Assembly: GCA_027451915.1 (NCBI GenBank)
Contig: DAIDHU010000591.1
Coordinates: 1-5,137 of the forward strand
DNA from: Thiomonas sp.
GTDB lineage: Bacteria; Pseudomonadota; Gammaproteobacteria; Burkholderiales; Burkholderiaceae_C
Length of the DNA stretch: 5,137 nt
Reading direction: 5' to 3'
A program made the position numbers and the translations under genes. Shown in pieces: positions 1 through 5,137 of this stretch (positions are counted from its first letter, which is position 1; the number at the start of each line of letters is the position of its first letter). The notes below the pieces were generated by a model that was not told the origin of the DNA, ran no database searches, and saw only the letters and a program-made list of their open reading frames with translations.

Positions 1-1
1 C

Positions 2-139
2 CCGGTGATCGTCGTGCTGCTGGACAGCTGGGGCGCCTACAACGACTTCGTCGACGCCATGCAGATCCGCGACTGGCTGCACGAGACGAGCCTGGAGCAG
101 TGGGCGCGCCTGACCGAGCTCGCGCCGCCGCTGAACTGA
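2..139 (+). CDS. D-alanyl-D-alanine endopeptidase/carboxypeptidase (peptidase S11, PbpG-like), C-terminal end only
   Basis: Only the last 45 codons and a TGA stop are inside the window; the catalytic SxxK, SxN and KTG boxes would lie upstream. The visible tail reads PVIVVLLDSWGAYNDF, followed by a helix with IRDWL. This resembles the strand and closing helix after the KTG box in S11 penicillin-binding proteins of the PBP7/PbpG type, which commonly have PVVMVLLDS.G followed by D(A)..IR.WL. Family members are periplasmic serine peptidases that cut peptidoglycan cross-links. The last residues, TELAPPLN, are a short variable tail. The gene converges on the glutathione transferase gene with only 16 bp between the two stop codons. 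The assignment rests on a short fragment, so the family is likely but the exact subtype is uncertain. Confidence 0.62.
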   Translation, partial: PVIVVLLDSWGAYNDFVDAMQIRDWLHETSLEQWARLTELAPPLN

Positions 140-155
140 ACCGGCCCGCCGGGGC

Positions 156-1028
156 TCAGCTCTGCCCGGCCACGGCCTGCGCGGGCCTGTCGAAATCCGC
201 GGCGTCGTGGCGCTCGGGCAACTGCAGGGCCGGATCGCCGAAACTGCGGTTGACCCGCCGTCCGCGCTGCACGGGAACCCGCGCCGCCAGTTGCTTCGCC
301 CAACGCTGCACATGCTGGTAGTCCTGCACCTGCAGGAACTCCGCCGCGCCGTACAGATCGCCCAGCGCCAGTTGTCCGTACCAGGGCCAGATGGCCATGT
401 CGGCGATGGTGTAGGTGTCGCCGGCCACATAGGCATTCCCGGCCAGGCGGCGGTCCAGCACGTCGAGCTGGCGCTTGGTCTCCATCGCGTAGCGGTCGAT
501 CGCATACTCGATCTTCACCGGCGCGTAGGCATAGAAATGGCCAAAACCCCCGCCGAGAAAGGGCGCGCTGCCCATTTGCCAGAACAGCCACGACAGGCAC
601 TCGGCCCGTTGCGCGGGCTCGGTGGGCAGGAAGGCCCCGAATTTCTCGGCCAGGTACAGCAGGATCGCTCCCGACTCGAACACGCGGATGGGCTTCGGGC
701 CGCTGCGGTCGACCAGCGCGGGGATCTTGGAATTGGGGTTGATCTCGACGAATCCGCTGCCGAACTGATCCCCCTCGCCGATGCGGATCTGCCAGGCGTC
801 GTACTCGGCCCCGGCGTGGCCGGCCGCCAGCAACTCCTCCAGCAGCACGGTCACTTTCACGCCATTGGGCGTGCCCAGGGAATACAGCTGCAGGGGGTGG
901 CGCCCGACCGGCAGTTCCTTGTCGTGCGTGGACCCGGCCACGGGCCGGTTGATATTGGCGAAGCGTCCGCCGTTGGCGGACTTCCAGGTCCACACGCGAG
1001 GCGGGGTATAGCTGTCTTGTTCACTCAT
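156..1028 (-). CDS. yghU: Glutathione transferase, YghU type (glutathione-dependent disulfide-bond oxidoreductase)
   Basis: This is a 290-residue cytosolic protein of the YghU/YfcG (Nu-class) glutathione transferase family, close in length to E. coli YghU (about 288). Family members bind glutathione and reduce small disulfides rather than conjugating substrates. The N-terminal extension has VWTW and FANINRPV (residues 12-30). The thioredoxin-like domain starts near residue 44 with LQLYSLGTPNG (47-56), and has the cis-proline loop NSKIPAL (99-105) and the glutathione gamma-glutamyl-binding FESG (117-120). The all-helical domain includes LGGGFGHFY (158-166), the TIAD N-capping motif (207-210) and IWPW (213-216). 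The C-terminal tail PERHDAADF (271-279) is typical of YghU. The ATG at 1028 is favoured because GGAGAA (1035-1040) lies 6 nt upstream; the frame stays open further upstream but that stretch is the neighbouring gene region. It is separated by 73 bp from the ybaK-like gene and probably has its own promoter. It appears intact. Confidence 0.95.
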   Translation of the reverse strand: MSEQDSYTPPRVWTWKSANGGRFANINRPVAGSTHDKELPVGRHPLQLYSLGTPNGVKVTVLLEELLAAGHAGAEYDAWQIRIGEGDQFGSGFVEINPNSKIPALVDRSGPKPIRVFESGAILLYLAEKFGAFLPTEPAQRAECLSWLFWQMGSAPFLGGGFGHFYAYAPVKIEYAIDRYAMETKRQLDVLDRRLAGNAYVAGDTYTIADMAIWPWYGQLALGDLYGAAEFLQVQDYQHVQRWAKQLAARVPVQRGRRVNRSFGDPALQLPERHDAADFDRPAQAVAGQS

Positions 1029-1034
1029 GCGTGA

Positions 1035-1040
1035 TTCTCC
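1035..1040 (-). promoter_or_regulatory. Ribosome binding site of the yghU gene
   Basis: The minus strand reads GGAGAA, 6 nt before the ATG at 1028. This is the clearest Shine-Dalgarno site in the window, and it decides the start of an open frame that could otherwise be extended upstream. Confidence 0.75.
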
Positions 1041-1058
1041 AGGACGAATGCACCACGA

Positions 1059-1064
1059 ACCATA
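1059..1064 (-). promoter_or_regulatory. Possible -10 element for yghU
   Basis: The minus strand has TATGGT, a 4 of 6 match to TATAAT, within the 73-bp gap upstream of yghU. A start site about 7 nt downstream would give a leader of roughly 24 nt carrying the GGAGAA site. The -35 region 17 nt upstream (GTGCAC) is a poor match. It overlaps the perfect 8-bp palindrome TGTGCACA (1081-1088), a conceivable operator. The spacing is plausible but the sequence match is weak. Confidence 0.3.
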
Positions 1065-1101
1065 GCGCGCACCCGGAAAATGTGCACAGACCGTCGAAAC
1101 A

Positions 1102-1569
1102 TCAGCCCGGCAGCTGCGCCACGTCCACCCACTGGGCGCCGGTGATGCGCGCCAGTCGCTCGGGCTCGATGCGCAGCGCCGAATGGATCGAACCCGCCGC
1201 GGGCAGCACCACGTCGAAGCGCCGCAGCGAAACATCGGCGAACACGGGCAGCGGATGCGCCAGGCCGAAGGGACACACCCCGCCCACCGGGTGCCCGGTC
1301 CAGTGCGCCACCTCCTGGGCGTCGAGCATCTTCGCCTTGGCGCCGAAATGCTGCTTGTACTTGCGGTTGTCCAGGCGCGCGTCGCCACCCAGCACCACCA
1401 GCACCGCGCGGTCCTGCAGCCACAGCGACACGGTCTTGGCGATCTGCGCCGGCAGCTCCCCATGCGCGGCCGCGGCGGCGGCCACGGTCGCCGTGGGCTC
1501 GGAGCTTTCCAGCACCTCGATATAGGGCGCGTGCAGGCCGAGGAAGGCCCGTACCGACTCCAGGCTCAT
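1102..1569 (-). CDS. YbaK/EbsC family protein (aminoacyl-tRNA editing domain)
   Basis: This complete 155-residue protein has the usual length of a free-standing YbaK/ProX-type editing domain. Relatives hydrolyse wrongly charged tRNA in the cytoplasm, for example Cys-tRNA(Pro) by YbaK and Ala-tRNA(Pro) by ProXp-ala. The conserved lysine is in QIAKTVSL (K45), followed by a strand VLVVLGGDARLDNRK (56-70) and the signature TGHPVGGVCPFG (91-102), which forms part of the substrate pocket. The C-terminal VLPAAGSIHSALRI (121-134) matches the last conserved strand and helix. The start ATG at 1569 overlaps the TGA of the upstream aminotransferase as ATGA, so translation is probably coupled. A moderate own ribosome site, AGGGCGG, lies directly upstream. 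Which tRNA it edits cannot be read from the sequence; the symbol is left empty because YbaK, YeaK and ProX subgroups are hard to separate by eye. Confidence 0.9.
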   Translation of the reverse strand: MSLESVRAFLGLHAPYIEVLESSEPTATVAAAAAAHGELPAQIAKTVSLWLQDRAVLVVLGGDARLDNRKYKQHFGAKAKMLDAQEVAHWTGHPVGGVCPFGLAHPLPVFADVSLRRFDVVLPAAGSIHSALRIEPERLARITGAQWVDVAQLPG

Positions 1570-2762
1570 GCCGCCCTGCCCGGCTGCAGGCCCAGGCCGC
1601 GCACGAAGCCCGCCAGGCGTCGCAGGCCCTCGAGCAACTGCTCGCGCGAGGCCGCGTAGGAAAGACGCACGTGCCGACTGGCGCCGCATTCGCCAAAGTC
1701 GTTTCCGGGCGTGAGCGCCACGCCGGCCTCGTCCAGCGCGCGCTCGCAAAAGCGCATGGCGTCCAGCCCGGTGGGGCCCACGTCGATGTACACGTAGAAG
1801 GCCCCGTCGGGTTCCACCGGAACTTGCAGCCCGGCCTCGCGCAGGCCCTGGAGCACCAGGCGCCGCCGCGCCGCGAACTCGCCCCGGCGCTGCTCGCACA
1901 CGGCGATCGCCTCGGGGCTGAAACAGGCCAGCGCGGCATGCTGCGCCAGGGTCGACGCACAGATGTAGTAGTTCTGCGCCAGGCGCTCGACCACAGGCAC
2001 CATGTCGGGTGGCACCACGCACCAACCCAGGCGCCAGCCGGTCATGCCGAAGTATTTGGAAAAACTGTTGATCACCACGGCCTCGTCGTCGAAGGCCAGC
2101 ACGCTGGGCGCCGGGCGCCCGGAGGCGTCGCCGTCGGCCAGGTCGAGTTAGATCTCGTCGACCACGCGCCAGGCGCCTCGCTCGCGGGCGAAATCGCACA
2201 TGGCGCGCAGCTGCGCGGGCGGCGCGGAGGTCCCGGTGGGGTTCGACGGCGTGGCGATCATCAGCCCGCGGGTGCGCGCGCTCCAGTGGGCGCGCACCAG
2301 GGCCTCGTCGAGCTGGAATCGGGTGGAGGCATCGGTGGGCACGAGGCGCACGTCGGCGCCGAAGCCCGCCAGGAATTGGCGATTGCAGGGATAGGAGGGG
2401 TCTCCCACCAGCACCTCGTCGCCGGGGTCCACCAGCGCCGCGGTCACCAGCAGCAGCGCCGCCGAGGCGCCGGCGGTGACCACGATGCGCTGGGCATCCA
2501 CGCGCACTCCGTGCGCGCGCAGGTAGAAGGCGGCGATGGCCTCGCGCAGCGCGGGCAGGCCCAGCGCTGCCGTATAGGTCAAAGGCGTGGCGCGCGCGAT
2601 CTCGGCGGCCGCCTCCAGCACCTGGGGAGGCGCTCCGAAGTCGGGCTCGCCGATGTTGAGCCGCACCACGGATCGCCCCGCCGCCTCCAGGGCCGCGGCA
2701 CGCTTGCCGAATTCCATGGCCAGGAACGGCGATATTGCTTGAGAACGTGCTGAGAATTTCAT
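1566..2762 (-). pseudogene. PLP-dependent aminotransferase (class I/II, fold type I), interrupted by an in-frame stop codon
   Basis: Read through one stop codon, this is a 398-codon aminotransferase of normal length for the aspartate-aminotransferase I-gamma-like group. Recognisable parts are RLNIGEPDFGAP (34-45) near the N terminus, LTYTAALGLPALREAI (61-76), VTAGASAAL (95-103), DPSYPCN (121-127), the PLP-contacting Asn in TPSNPTG (N174), Asp in VVDEI (D202), the Schiff-base lysine in NSFSKYFGMTGWRLGW (K236) and the carboxylate-binding arginine in HVRLSYA (R366). Codon 205 (2148-2150) is TAA where DEIY needs Tyr. The frame is identical on both sides, so this is a nonsense change and not a frameshift. 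The two open pieces are codons 1-204 and 206-398. The start could be ATG 2762, preceded by GGATGA, or the ATG two codons upstream at 2768. It lies 65 bp after the MFS gene and overlaps the ybaK-like start by ATGA. The substrate is unknown. If the TAA is a base-call error, the gene is an ordinary intact CDS. Confidence 0.85.
2148..2150 (-). other. In-frame TAA nonsense codon within the aminotransferase
   Basis: The minus strand reads GAC GAG ATC TAA CTC GAC CTG, i.e. D-E-I-stop-L-D-L. One base change from TAC or TAT (Tyr) explains it. Other complete genes here end in TGA or TAG, so TAA is also out of style. The truncated product would lack the catalytic lysine and be inactive. Confidence 0.9.
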
Positions 2763-2827
2763 GGTCATCCAAAAGAGAATTGCGCAGGCGGGTTCGGCAA
2801 GCGAGGGCGCCGGCGGCGGCGAACCGG

Positions 2828-4051
2828 CTAGCAGACCGGCTGCGCCAGGCGCCGGCGTTGGGCAGGCCGCGCCACCGTCACGTAGGTCAGCAAGGCGGCC
2901 GCCGAGCACAGCGCCATGGTCAGCCCCATCGAGTGCGCGCTGTGGCCGTCGTCGAACCAGGCCACCAGCGCGGAGGCCGCCGATCCGGTGGCCATTTGCA
3001 CGAATCCCAGCGAAGCTCCGGCCACGCCCGCGATATGGGGCATCGGATGCAGGGCTCCGTGCACCGCGTTGGGGGCAAGCAGGCCGTAGGAAAAGGTGCC
3101 CAGCATCAGCAGCGGCAGGTACCCGGCCAGCCCGACGCGCGGCAGCCAGTCCAGAGCGACCAGCATGCACGCTGCGAACAGCGCGCCGCACAGGCCGACG
3201 CCCAGGGGCAGATGCCCCGGCACATGCCGCCGCCCCAGGTAGCCGCTGGTGGTGGCGCCGCCCACGATGCCCAGCGCGGTGCAGGCGAACACGATGCCGT
3301 ACTGCACGGGCGACAGCCCCAGCACACGGGTCATGAGCAGGGGAGAGCCCGCCACGTAGGCGAACAGGCTGCCGAAGGCCAGCGCGTTGACCATCGCATG
3401 CCCGAAGGCCTCCGGATGCGCCAGCATGTCGCGATAGTTGGCCGCCAGCCGGCGCGGACGAAGCGCGTGGGGATCAGGCTGGCGCAGGCTTTCGCCCAGG
3501 CCCCGCCAGGCCAGCAGCGTGACCAGGCAGCCGAAGCCGGTGAGCACCGCATAGATGTCACGCCAGGAGCCCAGGCGAAGCATCCAGGCGCCCATGGACG
3601 GCGCCACGATGGGCGCGATGGCGCGGATCAGGTTCAAGGTCGACAGATGGCTGCGCGCCCGCGCCCCCTCGAACAGGTCGCGCACCACCGCCAGCACCAC
3701 GACCATGCCGGCGCCGGCGCCGCAGCCGGCGAGCAGACGCGCCACCAGCAGGGTGGGCATGCCGGGCGCCAGCGCGCAGGCCGCGCTACCCAGGCTGAAC
3801 AACACGCAGCCGGCGAGCAGGGCCGGGCGGCGCCCGAGTCGATCCGAAAGCGGGCCGAAGCCCAGTTGCGCGAGCGCGAAACCGGCCAGGAACAGGCTGA
3901 GCGTGAGGGTGGCGTCGCGCTGCGGCGCGTGCAAGGCGGTGGCCAGCGTGGGAAGCGCCGGCAGGCCCATGTCGATGGACAGTGCCACCATCGCGCTCAA
4001 GGCGCCCAGCAGTACGAGCAGGCGCGGGGAATCGACGGGAATGGGGCGCAT
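2828..4051 (-). CDS. Bcr/CflA family MFS efflux transporter (DHA1, 12 TM)
   Basis: This complete 407-residue inner-membrane protein matches the Bcr/CflA branch of drug:H+ antiporters in length and motifs. The first helix ends with SIDMGLPALPTLA (25-37), the Bcr-type sequence. The loop between helices 2 and 3 carries MFS motif A, GPLSDRLGRRPALLAG (66-81). Helix 4 has the motif-B arginine in ARLLAGCGAGAG (104-115). Helix 5 has a motif-C-like APIVAPSMGAWM (146-157). About twelve hydrophobic segments can be drawn: roughly 11-31, 48-66, 77-95, 100-122, 138-158, 164-183, 217-236, 248-268, 281-300, 308-326, 339-365 and 373-394. Known relatives export bicyclomycin, chloramphenicol, sulfonamides or, for E. 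coli Bcr, cysteine; the substrate here is unknown. The ATG at 4051 has no purine-rich site before it and may be translated without a leader. It heads the run MFS, aminotransferase, ybaK-like gene and is divergent from the QueD-like gene. Confidence 0.92.
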   Translation of the reverse strand: MRPIPVDSPRLLVLLGALSAMVALSIDMGLPALPTLATALHAPQRDATLTLSLFLAGFALAQLGFGPLSDRLGRRPALLAGCVLFSLGSAACALAPGMPTLLVARLLAGCGAGAGMVVVLAVVRDLFEGARARSHLSTLNLIRAIAPIVAPSMGAWMLRLGSWRDIYAVLTGFGCLVTLLAWRGLGESLRQPDPHALRPRRLAANYRDMLAHPEAFGHAMVNALAFGSLFAYVAGSPLLMTRVLGLSPVQYGIVFACTALGIVGGATTSGYLGRRHVPGHLPLGVGLCGALFAACMLVALDWLPRVGLAGYLPLLMLGTFSYGLLAPNAVHGALHPMPHIAGVAGASLGFVQMATGSAASALVAWFDDGHSAHSMGLTMALCSAAALLTYVTVARPAQRRRLAQPVC

Positions 4052-4058
4052 CGCCGGG

Positions 4059-4064
4059 ATTTTA
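4059..4064 (-). promoter_or_regulatory. Possible -10 element of the MFS gene (TAAAAT)
   Basis: In the 80-bp divergent region the minus strand has TAAAAT, a 5 of 6 match to TATAAT in an otherwise very GC-rich gap. It ends only 7 nt before the MFS ATG, which would put the transcript start at or next to the start codon. No good -35 lies 16-18 nt upstream. Confidence 0.35.
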
Positions 4065-4097
4065 GAAGCTTGCGCCGCGGCGAGCAGGCGCCCTGGC

Positions 4098-4103
4098 TAC
4101 ACT
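4098..4103 (+). promoter_or_regulatory. Possible -10 element of the QueD-like gene (TACACT)
   Basis: TACACT matches TATAAT at 4 of 6 positions and lies 28 nt before the ATG at 4132. That leaves a leader of about 20 nt, which contains no recognisable Shine-Dalgarno sequence. The only -35-like hexamer (TTGCGC, 4070-4075) is 22 nt away, too far for a standard promoter, so this is a weak call. Confidence 0.22.
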
Positions 4104-4131
4104 TCCCGTTGCACGGTCGCCGTCAACCCCC

Positions 4132-5137
4132 ATGTCCTTGCCTTCCGACAGCTCCTTCGTCACCGCCCTGGGCCGCTTCGAGGCCGCGCGCCGCCTGCCC
4201 CGCCTGCCGGGCAGCCACCGCGCGCACGGGCTGCACGGCCATGGCTTTGAACTGCGGGCGCAATTGCCCGCGCGGGCCCTGCGCGCCCAGGCCGGCATGG
4301 AAGTGCAGGCGCTGCGCGAGCATCTGGCGCGCGCACTGGAACCACTGTGCTATGCCGACCTCAACCGCCTGCTGGAACAGCCCGACGACGCGGCGCTGGC
4401 CGCCTGGCTGGGCGAGCGCCTGCGCGCCGGCTCGGCCGCGGCCGAGCTGGAATTGCGCAGCACACCCTTTCAGGGAGTGCGCAGCGACGGGCGCGGCGAA
4501 TGGCAGGGCCTGCGGCGCTACCGATTCCAGGCAGCGCATTTCCTGCCCAGGGTTCCCGCGGGCCACAAGTGCGGGCGCATGCACGGCCACGGATTCGAGG
4601 TGGAGCTGTGCGCCGTGGCGACCGCCCACGACACCCTCGACGCGCACTGGGCGCCGCTGGTGGCGCGCCTGGACCACGTCCTGCTCAACGACCTCGAGGG
4701 CCTGGAGAACCCCACCAGCGAAGTGCTGGCGGCCTGGATCTGGCAGCGCCTGCGCCCTTCGCTGGATGCCCTGCGCAGCGTGTCCGTGTTCGAGACCGGC
4801 TCCTCGGGCGCGCGCTACGACGGCGAGCACTACCGCATCTGGAAGGAATTCGGCCTGGACAGCGCGGTGCGTGTGCGACGCGCCCCCGCGGGCAGCGCGC
4901 AGGCACGCCTGCACGGCCAGACCTTCCGGCTGCGCCTGAGCCTGTCCGCACCGCTGGACCAGGTGCTGGGCTGGGTGCTGGATTTCGGCGACGTCAAGTC
5001 GCTGTTCCGGCCCCTGTTCGAGCGCCTGGACCACCAGCCGCTGTACGAGATCGACGGACTCGAGGACACCGACACCGCCACCCTGGCACACTGGATCCTG
5101 CGCGCATGCCGGCCGCAGCTGGCGGCGCTGGACGCGG
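4132..5137 (+). CDS. Tandem-repeat 6-pyruvoyl/6-carboxy-tetrahydropterin synthase (QueD-like), C-terminus beyond window
   Basis: 335 codons are visible from ATG 4132 and the frame is open at the right edge. E. coli QueD is a single domain of about 120 residues; here I see three T-fold copies. Copy 1 (about 8-117) has FEAAR (His lost, R20) and HGHGF (35-39), but no catalytic Cys (A31), Asp-His (C73-Y74) or Glu (R109). Copy 2 (about 129-240) is nearly pure QueD: FQAAH (H136), GHKCGRMHGHGF (C147, zinc ligands H151 and H153), LDHVLLNDLEGLENPTSEV (D181, H182) and E221. However, it is about nine residues short and lacks GW..DF. Copy 3 (about 246-335+) has HGQTF (second His replaced by Q263), GWVLDFGDVK (280-289) and LDHQPLYEIDGLEDT (D300, H301). 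QueD makes 6-carboxy-5,6,7,8-tetrahydropterin from dihydroneopterin triphosphate for queuosine synthesis, and copy 2 could do this. The start lacks a clear ribosome site; no upstream ATG or GTG exists in frame before the TAG at 4063. The pterin-synthase family is secure; that the enzyme works in the queuosine pathway is likely but unproven. Confidence 0.88.
   Translation, partial: MSLPSDSSFVTALGRFEAARRLPRLPGSHRAHGLHGHGFELRAQLPARALRAQAGMEVQALREHLARALEPLCYADLNRLLEQPDDAALAAWLGERLRAGSAAAELELRSTPFQGVRSDGRGEWQGLRRYRFQAAHFLPRVPAGHKCGRMHGHGFEVELCAVATAHDTLDAHWAPLVARLDHVLLNDLEGLENPTSEVLAAWIWQRLRPSLDALRSVSVFETGSSGARYDGEHYRIWKEFGLDSAVRVRRAPAGSAQARLHGQTFRLRLSLSAPLDQVLGWVLDFGDVKSLFRPLFERLDHQPLYEIDGLEDTDTATLAHWILRACRPQLAALDA

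Noticed and set aside
141..160. A terminator between the convergent pbpG-like and yghU genes
   Set aside because: CCGG-CCCG-CCGG can form only a 4-bp stem and no T-run follows on either strand.
207..1034. A 275-codon plus-strand open frame opposite yghU
   Set aside because: It lies wholly antisense to a confidently identified glutathione transferase and has no recognisable domain.
1566..2102. A separate 178-residue gene starting at GTG 2102
   Set aside because: It is the C-terminal half of the aminotransferase in the same frame as the N-terminal half, begins mid-domain, and has no ribosome site.
2100..2160. A frameshift as the cause of the aminotransferase break
   Set aside because: The codons before and after the TAA are in the same frame and give a continuous conserved sequence, so a substitution is sufficient.
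1671..2753. A 360-codon plus-strand open frame opposite the aminotransferase
   Set aside because: Low-complexity His/Gly/Gln-rich translation, antisense to a gene with clear motifs; a codon-bias shadow.
2791..2825. Inverted repeat GGTTCG/CGAACC in the gap between the MFS gene and the aminotransferase as a terminator
   Set aside because: A 6-bp stem with a 23-nt loop and no adjacent T-run; the T-rich stretch near 2771-2779 is about 12 nt too far away.
2735..4939. A 734-codon open frame on the plus strand spanning the MFS gene and into the QueD-like gene
   Set aside because: It runs antisense to the well-supported exporter and then out of frame with the QueD-like gene. The translation is rich in Arg, Gln, Gly and Ala with no domain, which is typical of an antisense frame in GC-rich coding DNA.
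4123..5091. A 322-codon minus-strand open frame opposite the QueD-like gene
   Set aside because: Gln/Ala/Gly/Val-rich translation with no motif, while the opposite strand carries repeated QueD signatures.

Overview
The window is GC-rich throughout, with G or C at most third codon positions and TGA favoured as stop. The gene families (a YghU-type glutathione transferase, a YbaK/EbsC editing protein, a Bcr/CflA exporter, a QueD-like pterin synthase and a PbpG-like peptidase) suggest a beta-proteobacterium of the Burkholderiales, perhaps an Alcaligenaceae member such as Bordetella or Achromobacter. That placement is inferred from composition and gene style; no marker gene is present.

Layout. 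The left edge (2-139, + strand) holds only the last 45 codons of a D-alanyl-D-alanine endopeptidase-like protein. It converges, with a 16-bp gap, on a complete YghU-type glutathione transferase on the minus strand (156-1028). Upstream of that, also on the minus strand, lies a three-gene run transcribed right to left: a Bcr/CflA MFS exporter (4051-2828), a fold-type I PLP aminotransferase (2762-1566) and a YbaK/EbsC aminoacyl-tRNA-editing-domain protein (1569-1102). The last two overlap by ATGA. From an 80-bp divergent intergenic region a plus-strand gene (4132 onward) runs off the right edge. It encodes tandem 6-pyruvoyl-tetrahydropterin synthase (QueD-like) domains.

Two points stand out. First, the aminotransferase is interrupted by a single in-frame TAA at codon 205, where the family has the PLP-contacting Tyr of a DEIY motif. 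The frame is intact on both sides and the rest of the protein is well conserved, so this is a recent nonsense mutation or a base-call error. Second, the QueD-like protein carries at least three consecutive T-fold repeats. Only the middle one keeps the full set of zinc and catalytic residues, while the third keeps a core segment that the middle one has lost. This looks like a single-chain version of what is normally a trimer of identical subunits.

The exporter, aminotransferase and tRNA-editing protein could together handle an amino acid or analogue: export it, transaminate it, and clear it from mischarged tRNA. That is inference. The remaining genes look like ordinary chromosomal housekeeping or stress genes. 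I see no mobile elements, CRISPR arrays, tRNAs or rRNAs, and no gene-free stretch longer than 80 bases.
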